From positions 1-64,000 of the forward strand of contig NZ_JADC01000011.1 in NCBI RefSeq assembly GCF_000518185.1: DNA of 64,000 nucleotides. The letters are read 5' to 3'. Numbering within the stretch: position 1 is the first letter of the stretch; the number at the start of each line of letters is the position of its first letter. Below are positions 38,355 to 48,564 of the stretch, one piece after another. This DNA comes from Bartonella clarridgeiae ATCC 51734 (GTDB lineage Bacteria > Pseudomonadota > Alphaproteobacteria > Rhizobiales > Rhizobiaceae). Position numbers and translations under genes: made by a program. The notes under the pieces are model-generated. The model had not been told where the DNA came from. It saw only the letters and a list, made by a program, of their open reading frames with translations, and did no database searches.

Positions 38355-39866
38355 ATGATTCGAGGGTTCAGATTTTTTCAAAAAAACTTCTTTTCTTACC
38401 GCAAAATCTACAGAATATCTCTCGTAGGCCTCTTGCTTTTCCTTGTAGCATGCCAAACAGAATTTAAATGGAATGATCGCTTCCATGCTTCAGACTTTCC
38501 TGTAATGCCTACTGATACCAGCAACAATAATGTTTATGCCACATTGGGTGCTGCACAACATCCTCGCATCTTACAAACCTATGGCAATGAATATAATAAT
38601 CCAAAACTTGAGCGTATGTTAGCAAAAATTGTTGGCAAACTTATTGCCGTCTCACACAATCCCAATCAAACTTATCACGTCACAATTTTAAACTCAGCCC
38701 ATGTGAATGCATTTGCTTTACCAGGTGGTTATATTTATGTGACCCGCGGAATGCTGGCACTGGCTAATGACTCTTCAGAAGTTGCAGCTGTCTTAGCCCA
38801 TGAAATAGCCCATATCACAGCCAATCATGGTATTTTACGCTTACAAAAAAAAGTAGAATTAAATCATACGCCCCGCACTTCTTCTCATGTTGGATTATCC
38901 TCTAAAGAAAAATTGGATAACACTTTACAAAATCAACAAACCCTAGCTCAATTTTCAAGGAATCAGGAACTTGAAGCTGATGCTATCGGAATTGAAATGC
39001 TCAATCGTGCTGGATATGATCCATTTGCTTCTCCACGTTTTCTGCAATCAATGGAAGCCTATAGAGCTTTTCGCAATATTTCAGAAGCTACCAACGATTC
39101 ATTAGATTTTTTAGCAAACCATCCGACAACTCCACAGCGGATCCGTTTTGCTATCAATAAAGCCCGTACAATCAGCAAAACTAGTCCTGATAATAATACT
39201 AAAAATACCGATCGCGATACTTTTCTTAATGGCATCGATAACATGATTTTCGGAGGCAGCCCTGAAACAGGATATATACGAGAAAACAAATTTGTTCATC
39301 CTAAATGGGGCGTCACTTTTTCCATCCCAACCAATTTTACAACAATAGACAATTCTTCTCAGGCGTTCATTGCAAGCAGTCCAGAAAAAATTGCAATTCG
39401 TTTTGACGCTGTCCCCTTTCCTCTCAACATGTCTGCAAGCGATTACTTGAAAAGCGGCTGGGTTGCTGGACTTGACATGTCCTCTGTCCATCCCATAACA
39501 ATTCAAGGTTTACCTGCAGCTCATGCCTATGCGATTAATAAACAATGGCAATTTGATGTGGTTGTTATTCCCATAAAGAATCGCATCTTCCGCTTTTTAA
39601 CGGCTGCTCCTCATCATTCCAAAAATTTTGAGGCTATCGCCCAAAATATGACGCAAAGTTTTCACCTCCTTTCCCCTCAAGAATTGAGAAAGCTACCTCC
39701 TTTAAAGATCCGTATCATCCGTGTTCAAGAGAAAGACACGATTTTAAACCTTTCATATAAAATGCAAGATACGCCATACAAAGAAAAACTCTTTCGGCTG
39801 ATTAATGGGCTTTCACCCACGCAAACTCTTCTTGAAGGATCACGTGTTAAAATCATTTCTGAATAA
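38355..39866 (+). CDS. M48 metalloprotease lipoprotein (BepA/LoiP-like)
   Basis: 503 residues. An N-terminal lipoprotein signal with lipobox LVAC (Cys33) precedes an M48 peptidase domain with the zinc site HEIAH (149-153) and the third ligand in NQELEADA (Glu about 207). The last 60 residues (IRIIRVQEKDTILNLSYKM... GSRVKII) look like a LysM-type or membrane-proximal domain. M48 lipoproteins of this kind clear misfolded outer-membrane proteins. It is convergent with rpoH, about 65 bp apart. Substrate unknown. Confidence 0.85.
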   Translation: MIRGFRFFQKNFFSYRKIYRISLVGLLLFLVACQTEFKWNDRFHASDFPVMPTDTSNNNVYATLGAAQHPRILQTYGNEYNNPKLERMLAKIVGKLIAVSHNPNQTYHVTILNSAHVNAFALPGGYIYVTRGMLALANDSSEVAAVLAHEIAHITANHGILRLQKKVELNHTPRTSSHVGLSSKEKLDNTLQNQQTLAQFSRNQELEADAIGIEMLNRAGYDPFASPRFLQSMEAYRAFRNISEATNDSLDFLANHPTTPQRIRFAINKARTISKTSPDNNTKNTDRDTFLNGIDNMIFGGSPETGYIRENKFVHPKWGVTFSIPTNFTTIDNSSQAFIASSPEKIAIRFDAVPFPLNMSASDYLKSGWVAGLDMSSVHPITIQGLPAAHAYAINKQWQFDVVVIPIKNRIFRFLTAAPHHSKNFEAIAQNMTQSFHLLSPQELRKLPPLKIRIIRVQEKDTILNLSYKMQDTPYKEKLFRLINGLSPTQTLLEGSRVKIISE

Positions 39867-39933
39867 ATGCAGAGTGATATTTTTCTACCTCCTGACTAAA
39901 CGATATAATTTTGATTTTTTTCAAAGAATATAT

Positions 39934-40845
39934 TTATACTTGATAAACCTCTGCTGGATTTACTGTTAATAGAGCACAACGAAGTTTTTGCAAAGCCCGC
40001 GCTTCAATTTGGCGTACACGTTCTTTTGAAATTCCCAATTTTTGGCCTAGCACTTCTAAGGTTGCCCCCTCTTCATTTAAGCGACGAAAACGGATAATTT
40101 CCAGTTCTCGTTCATTAAGAATTTTTAAAGCTTCATAAAGCCACTTTGTCCGCCGTTGCCCATCAATTGCTTGCTCAATCACAGCATCGGGAAGAGGATG
40201 ATCATCCACTAAAGAATCCATTTTAGCAATTGGATTTTCACCATTCTCAGAAACAGAAAGACTTAATGAATTATCCGCTGCAGAAAAACGGAAATCCATT
40301 TTTTCAACATCACTTACCGAAACCCCAAGTTTTTCAGAAATGGTGCGAAAAATTTCTTGTTTGGTTAAAGTACTATCATCTTGTGCTAATTTAGCGCGCA
40401 AACGCCGAAGATTAAAAAAGAGTGCTTTTTGCGAAGAACTCGTTCCTCCCCGCACAATTGACCAATTGCGTAAAATATAATCTTGAATAGAAGCCCTTAT
40501 CCACCAAGTTGCATAGGTCGAAAAACGCACTTCACGATCAGGATCAAAACGCGCAGCAGCTTCTAAGAGCCCGACATATCCTTCTTGAACTAAGTCCCCT
40601 AAAGGCATTTTAAAACGTTTAAAACGACTAGCAATTGAAATTACCAAACGCATATGAGCTGCTGCAATTTGGTGCATAGCATTATCATCACGTTTATCTT
40701 TCCATCGCAGTGCTAAATCATGCTCCTTTTTTCGTTCAAGATACGGTGCTTGCATTGCAGAACGCATCATATCAGGTCCCAGACTTTTATCAGCATCGTT
40801 ATAGTTTTTACTGCTTTTATACACAGCGTGTGAATGACTACTCAT
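39934..40845 (-). CDS. rpoH: RNA polymerase sigma-32 family factor RpoH
   Basis: A 303-residue sigma-70 family factor. Region 2 includes GDLVQEGYVGLLEAAARFDP and FSTYATWWIRASIQDYILRNWS; the RpoH box is QKALFFNLRRLR; region 4 ends with LEVLGQKLGISKERVRQIEARALQKLR. The RpoH box marks it as a heat-shock sigma rather than a housekeeping one. It resembles the second RpoH type found in rhizobia beside an M48 protease gene. A long inverted repeat lies about 70 bp upstream of the start. Confidence 0.93.
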   Translation of the reverse strand: MSSHSHAVYKSSKNYNDADKSLGPDMMRSAMQAPYLERKKEHDLALRWKDKRDDNAMHQIAAAHMRLVISIASRFKRFKMPLGDLVQEGYVGLLEAAARFDPDREVRFSTYATWWIRASIQDYILRNWSIVRGGTSSSQKALFFNLRRLRAKLAQDDSTLTKQEIFRTISEKLGVSVSDVEKMDFRFSAADNSLSLSVSENGENPIAKMDSLVDDHPLPDAVIEQAIDGQRRTKWLYEALKILNERELEIIRFRRLNEEGATLEVLGQKLGISKERVRQIEARALQKLRCALLTVNPAEVYQV

Positions 40846-41388
40846 AATAATCCCTTGCGATTAAAATTATTTTTAAGTTGTTTTGACAACGGCATCATTG
40901 TTTTTTCCAAAAAACGTTAAAGTTGTTTTATTTTTATTTAAACTACTTTAACGTGTATTTTTACAATCGCAATTGTTTTTTTTATTTTGACTCCAAAACT
41001 TATTATCAAAAGACAAAAATTTATTTCTTTATGCATAAGGTTTTTACATAGAAAATGCTTGCAAATGCTTGTTTCTAAAAGCGCAATCAAATAAAAAGAA
41101 AAAAATCAAAAAGAACAAATAAAATAGAAATTATTGTCTTTTATTATTCACTTTACTATGAAATAAAGGAGAAACTTTAGCGTAAAACCCCCCTAAATAC
41201 AATCAAAAGTTGTATATTGCATCCATGAGAAAAACTCAAAGATAAAGATAAAGAAAATATCCAAGATTAAAACCTTCAAAAAGACGACAAGAACGCATTG
41301 AAGCAAACGCAATAAACGTGCTAAAGAAAGATTGCAAAATAGTATTATCAAAAATAACCTTTTACCCCATAAAACTCTAAGAAAGAAA
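40846..41388. promoter_or_regulatory. Divergent spacer rpoH / helicase remnant with inverted repeat
   Basis: 543 bp without a supported gene. It holds a perfect inverted repeat ACGTTAAAGT (40914-40923) and ACTTTAACGT (40945-40954), 21 bp apart, about 70 bp upstream of rpoH. A small ACAAT/ATTGT hairpin with a T-run follows at about 40963-40985 on the plus strand. I could not find remains of the lost helicase motor domain in it by eye. Confidence 0.5.
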
Positions 41389-42921
41389 ATGATCATGGAG
41401 AGCGAAATTATTCAAAAGGATGATGTTCTTATTGAAAAAAGTGGCAGTGGTAAATTTGAGGGATTTCGTTTTTATATCAGTAAAAACAACACAGATGCAG
41501 ATAAAACAACTGATGAACAAAATATCGATAACGAAAGTTTAATTATCGCTTTTACCAAACGTGCAACACGTTTTTGTGCTGCTGCTAATGGAGATTTCAC
41601 CCTTAGTTCTGACGGAATTATTCGCTGGATTGGTCAACCCGTCGGACAACTGATCGCAACAACAGACATTTTAAAACCCAAAGCTCTTCTCTTAGCAGAC
41701 GCGCAATTAACAGGCGAAGCACGTGACCAAGTGATAGCGCGATTAGAGCGTTTTGTAACTTTTCATTTTGAAACAACCTTAAAACCTCTCCTAGATATAC
41801 GCAATACTGATAGTCTGACAGTTTCAACAGCTGACCTTGCTTCGCAACTTTTCAATTCTTTAGGCATTTTACCCCGCCGTAGTGTAGCCAAAATAGTTAA
41901 AAACCTTGATCAAGAGGAACGGGGAAATCTCCGAAAGCTTGGTATTCGCTTTGGTGCTTTTAATATCTATGTTATGGGAATGCTCAAACCAGCACCAGTT
42001 CAAGCGCTCACGCTGCTTTGGCGCCTTCAAAATAAAGACAGTGATCAAACAGGTTTAAATGAAATATTAGCTGCTTTGAACAGCGGACGAACTTCATTTG
42101 TTGTTGATCCGACTTATAATCCAACATTTTATCGTTTAGCAGGTTACCAAGTCCTAGGGAAACGTGCTGTACGTATTGATATTTTAGAACGTCTTGCTAA
42201 CCTTATTCGCCCAACATTACATTGGAAACCAGGATTAGAACCAAAACCAGATGGTGCCTATGATGGTAAAAGTTTTTTTGTGACTCCAGCGATGATGTCT
42301 ACCCTTGGTGCCAATGAAACTGATATGGAAGAAATTCTTAAAGGACTTGGTTATCAGTCCCATTGTTATGATAGTTCTGTGCTTACAAAAAATCTTGTAG
42401 ACAAACACTCTTCCAATAGTACCCCGATAACAACGGACCTTTTTCCTGAAGCAGAATGCGTTGGTGATCTCTGGAAAACGATACAAGAATCCAGCACACT
42501 TCAAACAGAAATAAAAACCATTTCTCCTCTTAAACAACACCCCTGTGTCATAGATTATTTACCAAAAGCTGAGCCTGTTGGTGATTTTGCCAAACACATG
42601 CAAAACACAACAGAAAATAAAACCGTTTTATTGTGGCGTTATCATTATCAACAGACACACCATCACCGAAACCGTAACAGCTCTAAACAAAAGTGGCAAG
42701 AAAAGTACAAAAAAACTTCCACACAAATAGGCAATACACGGCATGACGCCTCTCACGAAAGATTTTTAAAAGCTCAACATTCATATAAATACAATAAAAA
42801 GAAAACTGTTTCCGTACAGAACAAATCACCGCGAACACAAAATCATGATCCTAATTCACCTTTTGCAAAATTAGCTGTGCTTCGTGATCAACTTAAAAAT
42901 GATAAGGATGCACATTTATAA
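41389..42921 (+). CDS. C-terminal half of an alphaproteobacterial helicase, motor domain missing
   Basis: About 510 residues that match, from memory, the C-terminal part of a large helicase that precedes fdxA in rhizobia and brucellae. Shared stretches include IRWIGQPVGQLI, DAQLTGEARDQVIARLERF, LRKLGIRFGAFNIYVMGMLKPAP and the His/Lys/Arg-rich end with DPNSPFAKLAVLRDQLK. No Walker A, DEAD/DEAH or helicase motif VI occurs in this protein or upstream. The ATG at 41389 is used; a TTG in frame lies at 41332. It is either a functional shortened RNA-binding protein or a remnant. The intact long frame argues that it is still under selection. Confidence 0.7.
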   Translation: MIMESEIIQKDDVLIEKSGSGKFEGFRFYISKNNTDADKTTDEQNIDNESLIIAFTKRATRFCAAANGDFTLSSDGIIRWIGQPVGQLIATTDILKPKALLLADAQLTGEARDQVIARLERFVTFHFETTLKPLLDIRNTDSLTVSTADLASQLFNSLGILPRRSVAKIVKNLDQEERGNLRKLGIRFGAFNIYVMGMLKPAPVQALTLLWRLQNKDSDQTGLNEILAALNSGRTSFVVDPTYNPTFYRLAGYQVLGKRAVRIDILERLANLIRPTLHWKPGLEPKPDGAYDGKSFFVTPAMMSTLGANETDMEEILKGLGYQSHCYDSSVLTKNLVDKHSSNSTPITTDLFPEAECVGDLWKTIQESSTLQTEIKTISPLKQHPCVIDYLPKAEPVGDFAKHMQNTTENKTVLLWRYHYQQTHHHRNRNSSKQKWQEKYKKTSTQIGNTRHDASHERFLKAQHSYKYNKKKTVSVQNKSPRTQNHDPNSPFAKLAVLRDQLKNDKDAHL

Positions 42922-42967
42922 ATAACCGTTTTTTAAAGATCATTAAAATGGAAAATGGAGTTTGGTC

Positions 42968-43306
42968 TTGGCCTATATTGTAACTGACAATTGCATTCAG
43001 TGCAAATACACTGATTGCGTTGAAGTTTGTCCTGTTGACTGTTTTTATGAAGGCGAGAATATGCTTGTCATTCATCCTGACGAATGCATCGATTGTGGTG
43101 TCTGCGAGCCAGAATGCCCAGCTGAAGCCATTAAACCAGATACTGAACCAGGATTAGAAAAATGGTTGGAACTCAATTTAAACTATGCAAATAAATGGCC
43201 TAATTTAATGACAAAAAAAGATCCACTTCCCCAAGCAAAAGAAATGGATGGCGTTCCTGATAAATTAGAAAAGTATTTTTCAGAAAATCCAGGAAGTGGT
43301 AAATAA
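42968..43306 (+). CDS. fdxA: 7Fe ferredoxin FdxA
   Basis: Electron carrier with one [3Fe-4S] and one [4Fe-4S] cluster. The first 60 residues carry the cysteine pattern [20 protein letters not shown] and [20 protein letters not shown], and the C-terminus is the usual acidic helix. It has no ATG; a TTG at 42968 gives MAYIVTDNC, matching the family start, with GGAG seven bases before. A TTG at 42962 is the alternative. In relatives a small S4-domain gene lies between the helicase and fdxA. It is absent here. Confidence 0.95.
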   Translation: MAYIVTDNCIQCKYTDCVEVCPVDCFYEGENMLVIHPDECIDCGVCEPECPAEAIKPDTEPGLEKWLELNLNYANKWPNLMTKKDPLPQAKEMDGVPDKLEKYFSENPGSGK

Positions 43307-43475
43307 TACCTAATCCAATAAACACCAGATCTCTCTAAAAGTTTAAATCATTTGACGTCCACATAAAATTCTTAAGAGAAATTATTGATTCTTTTGATTT
43401 TTTATGTTAACAAAGTTTTAACATAGCCATTTTGCTAAGTATTTTTTTTGCTTTTTTTTTACTAAAGTATCTTTT

Positions 43476-43531
43476 GCTTGGTTTTAAAGCACTTAGCTTC
43501 AGCGCTTGGTTCAAAAACATTTAGCTTTAAA
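43476..43531 (+). repeat. 28-bp imperfect tandem repeat in the carD leader
   Basis: Two adjacent units beginning GCTTGGTT and ending TTAGCTT with a few differences (43476-43503 and 43504-43531). They lie 59 bp upstream of the carD ATG and may be part of its untranslated leader. Confidence 0.6.
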
Positions 43532-43589
43532 GCGTTTAATCTGTTTGCCAATATCATTATTGTTGGCCACAAAGGGAGTAAATTAAAAT

Positions 43590-44165
43590 ATGGCATCCCC
43601 GCGAAACACCTCTTCCAGTGCTAAAGATTTTTTAACCTCTGAATATATTGTCTACCCTACCCATGGAGTAGGCCAAATTATGGCGATTGAAGAACAAGAA
43701 GTTGCAGGACATAAATTAAAACTTTTTGTAATCCATTTTGCTAAAGATAAAATGGATGTAAAGGTGCCTATTGCAAAGGCTCTTTCTATCGGAATGCGCA
43801 AATTATCTACGGTTGATTCTGTAAATCGTGCTTTTAAAATTCTTCAAGGAAGAGCACGAATTAAACGCACTATGTGGTCACGACGGGCTCAAGAATATGA
43901 TACTAAAATCAATTCAGGAGATATAATTTCTATTGCTGAAGTGATTCGCGATCTCTTCCGCTCAGATCTACAACCAGAACAATCTTATTCAGAACGTCAA
44001 CTCTATGCTATTGCTCTCGACCGAATGGCCCGTGAAATTGCTGTTGTCAATAGTCTTACCGAAACAGAAGCAATAAATTTGATAGAGAAACACCTCACTA
44101 AGAAATCAAAAAGTGAATTTAAAAGTGAAATTGATGAAGGGAATAACGCTGTTTATGCTGTGTAA
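43590..44165 (+). CDS. carD: CarD family transcriptional regulator
   Basis: Binds RNA polymerase beta and stabilises open promoter complexes; in alphaproteobacteria CdnL/CarD affects growth and rRNA synthesis. The 191-residue protein has the CarD domain (YIVYPTHGVGQIMAIEEQEV... KLFVIHFAKDKMDVKVP) and an all-helical C-terminal domain with WSRRAQEYDTKINSGD and YSERQLYAIALDRMAREIA. GGGAG precedes the ATG. Downstream of fdxA, as in relatives. Confidence 0.94.
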   Translation: MASPRNTSSSAKDFLTSEYIVYPTHGVGQIMAIEEQEVAGHKLKLFVIHFAKDKMDVKVPIAKALSIGMRKLSTVDSVNRAFKILQGRARIKRTMWSRRAQEYDTKINSGDIISIAEVIRDLFRSDLQPEQSYSERQLYAIALDRMAREIAVVNSLTETEAINLIEKHLTKKSKSEFKSEIDEGNNAVYAV

Positions 44166-44498
44166 TCCATCACAAGATTTTGCATTATAATAGAATAAAC
44201 CGAAAGAAAGTTAGTTTTTAATTATCAATGAGTCTGCTCCTTAATCTCTAATCTTATAGACTTTAGGAAAAGTATTTTCTTGATTGGAAGCCGAAGCACT
44301 TTTTACGACAATCAGTTTCACTCCATATGCACTGCTCTTTCCAAAGAACAGAGCTATAGTTTGAATATGTAAGTACAACAAAAACCTCTTCTCATCAAAA
44401 ATGATCAACTGTATAAGATTGTGGAAAAGCGCTTTTGCTTATTTAATCGAAGTTACAGCATTGGCAATGAGCTTGATCATTGGTATCTAGTAGACAGT
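44166..44498. other. Spacer between carD and rpmF
   Basis: 333 bp between convergent genes. I see no supported coding frame, RNA gene or clear terminator stem. Confidence 0.4.
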
Positions 44499-44678
44499 TT
44501 ACTCTTTAGCAGGCAAAACTGAACGGCCACGATACATACCGGTTTTCAAGTCAATATGATGAGGGCGACGCAACTCACCAGAACTTTTATCTTCAATATA
44601 AGTGGGTGCTTTAAGGGCATTAGCCGAACGGCGCATACCTCGTTTTGACGGAGAGGTTTTTCGTTTAGGTACAGCCAT
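44499..44678 (-). CDS. rpmF: 50S ribosomal protein L32
   Basis: 59 residues starting [21 protein letters not shown], with the rest of the short L32 chain ([20 protein letters not shown]). Like L31 here, it has no zinc-binding cysteines. The open frame reaches 44744, but the ATG at 44678 with GGAG upstream is the true start. Its position next to mtgA and the prenyl synthase is conserved in the order. Confidence 0.97.
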   Translation of the reverse strand: MAVPKRKTSPSKRGMRRSANALKAPTYIEDKSSGELRRPHHIDLKTGMYRGRSVLPAKE

Positions 44679-44841
44679 AAAAGGATACTCCACATTAATC
44701 ACTCCAGAAGCACTCATGCTAAGAATGACAACTTCTGTGAACAATAGAATAAAATTTTGTTTCTCTATACACTGATTAAAGCCTTTTGACTAGGCTTTCA
44801 TATAATTTTTTGTTTTTCTTTTCAATAATTCTAAATATCTT

Positions 44842-45510
44842 TCAATGAATACAGCGCGTATAAGCACGTGAAAAACGAATTCGTTTTTCAATAAGACGGG
44901 TTAAAGTTATAAAATTATCAGTTGGTTGACATGGATTGCGCCAATAAGGATTGGGTAAACTTGCCACAAGAGCTGCAGCCTGCTGCAAAGTTAAATGTCG
45001 TGCAGATTTCTGAAAATAATAAAAAGCCGCAGCTTCTATTCCATAAATTCCCGGCCCCCATTCTGCAATATTCAAATAGATTTCTATAATCCGTTTTTTT
45101 GATAAGATTAAATCAGCTATAATAGAATAAGGAATTTCAATAATCTTGCGAATATAAGATCGATTAGACCATAAAAAAAGATTTTTGATCATTTGCATAT
45201 TGATTGTTGATCCTCCTCGAAAAGGTTTTGAATCAGTTTTTAAGATATCGATCAACATAGCCCAATCAACACCAGAATGACGACAAAATTGGCCATCTTC
45301 AGACATAATAACTCCCGACGACACTGAAAAAGCAATATCAGATAGCGTAACCCATTTACGCTCATATCTCTTATTACTTACCCAATCACGTATCATTAAA
45401 ATAGAAACAGGGTGCACAAAATCCAAACGATAAATCAACAACAAAACAATTGGACACAAAAATAAAAACACAAAAAGACTGATCACATAATGCATGACTC
45501 TCATCGCCAC
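44842..45510 (-). CDS. mtgA: Monofunctional peptidoglycan glycosyltransferase
   Basis: Polymerises lipid II into glycan strands. The 222-residue protein has one N-terminal membrane helix (about 7-28) and the family 51 motifs MSEDGQFCRHSGVDW (catalytic Glu), GGSTINMQMIKNLFL, KKRIIEIYLNIAEWGPGIYGIEAAA and LTLQQAAALVASLPNPYWRNP. Complete. Divergent from the prenyl synthase. Confidence 0.95.
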   Translation of the reverse strand: MAMRVMHYVISLFVFLFLCPIVLLLIYRLDFVHPVSILMIRDWVSNKRYERKWVTLSDIAFSVSSGVIMSEDGQFCRHSGVDWAMLIDILKTDSKPFRGGSTINMQMIKNLFLWSNRSYIRKIIEIPYSIIADLILSKKRIIEIYLNIAEWGPGIYGIEAAAFYYFQKSARHLTLQQAAALVASLPNPYWRNPCQPTDNFITLTRLIEKRIRFSRAYTRCIH

Positions 45511-45625
45511 TTTTCCCCCTTTTCCCCTTTTTTCAAAAAATTTAAGAGCATGAAAATAACCGTTTTATTCTTTATTTTTCTATCATAAAAAGAACCTCAT
45601 CATTTTGCAAAGAAGAAAGGAAGAA

Positions 45626-46534
45626 ATGATGCATGAATTCACGACCCTTCTTGCAAAACATGCGTACAATGTTGAAAAACGACTCGATACACTTCTAAGT
45701 CATAAAGCCCAAAATGGTGAAATTACCCGACCTGAAATTCTTATCAATGCCATGCGTCACGGTGTTTTAAATGGTGGCAAGCGCCTACGCCCTTTCTTGG
45801 TTATCCAAAGTGCTGCTATTTTTGATATCCCTTCTGAACACTCTCTTGATATTGGCGTGGCATTGGAATGTCTTCACTGTTATTCACTCATCCACGACGA
45901 TCTTCCTGCTCTAGATAATGATACACTCCGACGCGGCAAACCCACTGTTCACGTAGCTTTTGATGAAGCCACCGCAATTTTAGCAGGCAATGCTCTTCTC
46001 ACTTTTGCCTTTGAAATCATTGCCCATAAAGAAGCCTATTCTTTTTCTCCAAAAACGAAAATTGATCTGATCACAGCTCTCACACAAGCTGCAGGTCTTG
46101 GTGGCATGATTGGTGGACAAATGCTCGATCTAGAAGCTGAAAAAAAACCACAAGATGAGAGTGCAACAATCACTCTACAACAGATGAAAACAGCTGCTCT
46201 TATGCGTTTTGCCTGTCAAGCAGGTGCAATTATGGGGCAAGCCTCCAAAACATTGACCGATAAACTTGCCTCCTTTGGTACACAGATTGGCTTGGCTTTT
46301 CAATTGACCGATGACCTTCTTGACCTGGTTTCTCAAACAAAAATTCTTGGAAAAACTGCAGGAAAAGATCAAACAGCCAACAAAGCAACACTGGTTAACC
46401 TTTATGGTCTTGACGAATCTCAAAAAAAACGAAATGAACTCATTACAAAAGCGGAAGAGCTTCTACTCCCTTTTGGAGCTAAAGCCATCCCACTTAAACA
46501 AGCAGCACACTTTATTGCAACACGTAAAAATTAA
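45626..46534 (+). CDS. ispA: Polyprenyl synthetase, farnesyl diphosphate synthase type
   Basis: Condenses isopentenyl and dimethylallyl diphosphates. The first Asp-rich motif is in YSLIHDDLPALDNDTLRRGKPT, and the second in FQLTDDLLDL. The short-chain (IspA) form is suggested by the length, about 302 residues, and by the two-residue insertion in the first motif (DDLPALDND). Start at 45626 or 45629 (adjacent ATGs after AAGGAAG); the frame opens earlier at a TTG. Works after IspG, the next gene. Confidence 0.93.
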   Translation: MMHEFTTLLAKHAYNVEKRLDTLLSHKAQNGEITRPEILINAMRHGVLNGGKRLRPFLVIQSAAIFDIPSEHSLDIGVALECLHCYSLIHDDLPALDNDTLRRGKPTVHVAFDEATAILAGNALLTFAFEIIAHKEAYSFSPKTKIDLITALTQAAGLGGMIGGQMLDLEAEKKPQDESATITLQQMKTAALMRFACQAGAIMGQASKTLTDKLASFGTQIGLAFQLTDDLLDLVSQTKILGKTAGKDQTANKATLVNLYGLDESQKKRNELITKAEELLLPFGAKAIPLKQAAHFIATRKN

Positions 46535-46598
46535 AACTCACCACCTCTTTTACATCATAAATAAAAGCAGGTAGAACGACATAATCTTTTTGTGTCAA

Positions 46599-47837
46599 TT
46601 ATGTCCCAAAACGTGTGTGAATATATTCACCCAAAATTGCTTCAAATTCTTCAGCAATATAAGGACCGCGCAAAGTCTTCACTTTTTTGCCGTCAATAAA
46701 AACAGGAGCTGCTGGATTTTCTCCCACCCCAGGTAATGAAATTCCGATATCGGCATGTTTTGATTCTCCTGGTCCATTGACAATACACCCCATGACAGCA
46801 ACTTTTAAGCCTTCAACACCCGGATATTTATCGCGCCAAACCGGCATATTTTTGCATAAATCAGCTTCGATTTTTTGTGCCAATTGTTGAAAAACCGTCG
46901 AAGTTGTCCGACCACATCCTGGACACGCAGCAACCACAGGAACAAATTGCCGAAACCCCATAACTTGTAAAAGTTCTTGACAAACTTTTACTTCTCGTGT
47001 TCGATCACCACCTGGCTCAGGTGTTAATGAAATACGAATTGTATCACCAATTCCTTGCTGCAATAAAATCCCCAAAGCCACAGAGGAAGCAATAATTCCC
47101 TTTGTCCCCATACCCGCCTCTGTCAACCCCAAATGAAGAGCATAATTACACCGTTTTGCCAACATGGTATAAACAGCAATGAGATCTTGTACATCGCTCA
47201 TTTTAACAGAGAGAATAATGTACTCCCGTCCTAAACCAGTTTCTTCAGCCAAAAGAGCCGAATGAAGTGCCGATTGAACCACAGCTTCCCGAATAACCTC
47301 AGTAACAGACAAAGGTTTTTCCTGCCGAGCATTTTCATCCATAAGCCGTGTCAACAACACCTGATCCAGTGATCCCCAATTCACCCCAATCCGTATAGGT
47401 TTACGATAATGGCACGCCATCTGAATAATTTGAATAAACTGCTGATCTTTTTTTGCACCAAAACCGACATTGCCAGGATTAATGCGATATTTTGCAAGCG
47501 CTTCTGCACACGCAGGATGCTCAGCCAAAAGTGTGTGACCAATATAATGAAAATCCCCTACCAATGGCACAAAAATACCTAATCGTTCCAACCGTTCTCG
47601 TATCCTTGGAACAGCTGCCGCTGCTTCATGCCGATCAACAGTTACTCGAACCAATTGCGATCCTGCACGCCAAAGAGCGGCAACTTGAGAAACTGTTGCA
47701 TCAACATCAGCTGTATCGGTATTCGTCATAGACTGAATAACAATCGGATTCTCACCTCCAACTATAACATCACCCACCGCAACGGCAACAGACCGATGAC
47801 GTTCTAAAGGTTTAGATAAATAACGCGCTGCGTTCAT
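46599..47837 (-). CDS. ispG: 4-hydroxy-3-methylbut-2-enyl diphosphate synthase
   Basis: Iron-sulfur enzyme of the non-mevalonate isoprenoid pathway. About 412 residues, with the [19 protein letters not shown] start of the barrel, GVNWGSLDQ, and the cluster-binding cysteines in [12 protein letters not shown] and [14 protein letters not shown]. The ATG at 47837 is preceded by GAGGAG and gives a normal N-terminus; the frame extends 45 codons further upstream but without a signal. It converges with the prenyl synthase gene. Confidence 0.96.
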   Translation of the reverse strand: MNAARYLSKPLERHRSVAVAVGDVIVGGENPIVIQSMTNTDTADVDATVSQVAALWRAGSQLVRVTVDRHEAAAAVPRIRERLERLGIFVPLVGDFHYIGHTLLAEHPACAEALAKYRINPGNVGFGAKKDQQFIQIIQMACHYRKPIRIGVNWGSLDQVLLTRLMDENARQEKPLSVTEVIREAVVQSALHSALLAEETGLGREYIILSVKMSDVQDLIAVYTMLAKRCNYALHLGLTEAGMGTKGIIASSVALGILLQQGIGDTIRISLTPEPGGDRTREVKVCQELLQVMGFRQFVPVVAACPGCGRTTSTVFQQLAQKIEADLCKNMPVWRDKYPGVEGLKVAVMGCIVNGPGESKHADIGISLPGVGENPAAPVFIDGKKVKTLRGPYIAEEFEAILGEYIHTRFGT

Positions 47838-48093
47838 CAGCTCCTCAAATTTGCAAAACCGGAGTTTATTTATTTTTATGGTAATATCCAATATAGCACA
47901 ATTCGAAAAAATGAATTGATCAGAAAATTTTCTTAAGGTCTCTCTTTTTAAACACCAAGAACGGATGTTCAACAGAGGTTAAGAAGGAATGAAAAATGCA
48001 ACTTTTCAATTTTCAAACCGTTATACCAAATTCCACAAACAATTCTATCTTGCATACTTGCATGAATATTAAAAATTAAGAAGGATTAAATCA

Positions 48094-48381
48094 ATGTATA
48101 TATTTCAGAGCCCTTGCAGAAAAAATGATAAAATCAAAAAACGCATTGCGCAATTAAAAGAGGAGCTCACAACAATCAACCGTCAACACTTTCAAAGTCA
48201 TCCTTTTGAGAATATCTCCAACATACTGAACAAATGGAAACTAAAAGGACACCAAGCTCTTTACCACATTAACGCCCATGCCAAAGAACTGAAAAAGAAG
48301 GCAAAAGAAAATCCTAAAACAGCCCTCTTATTAGCTACTGGACTCGTTTTAACCAGCTATTGCTTGATGCGCAAAAACTAA
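48094..48381 (+). CDS. Small YqjD/DUF883-like membrane-anchored protein
   Basis: 95 residues: a Lys/Gln/Asn-rich helical body with a possible coiled coil (KIKKRIAQLKEELTTIN) and a C-terminal membrane helix after a Lys run: KENPKTALLLATGLVLTSY. The end resembles NPGKAILIATGIGFILSH of the YqjD-like protein at 2501, so the two may be distant paralogues. No YqjE-like partner follows here. Start and expression not certain. Confidence 0.6.
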   Translation: MYIFQSPCRKNDKIKKRIAQLKEELTTINRQHFQSHPFENISNILNKWKLKGHQALYHINAHAKELKKKAKENPKTALLLATGLVLTSYCLMRKN

Positions 48382-48564
48382 TGGCATACGGATGCCATTT
48401 TTTCAATGGATCATCTTTTTCACCACCCACTAAGAAACGAGCACTCTTGTTATATATCTTGAATAAGAATTCTCCATCATTCTTTAAAATCATAAGAATG
48501 AAAGAACAAACCAAACAAAATCCTCTAAGCTAAAAATCCACTTAAAAAGAAAAAAGCAAATATT

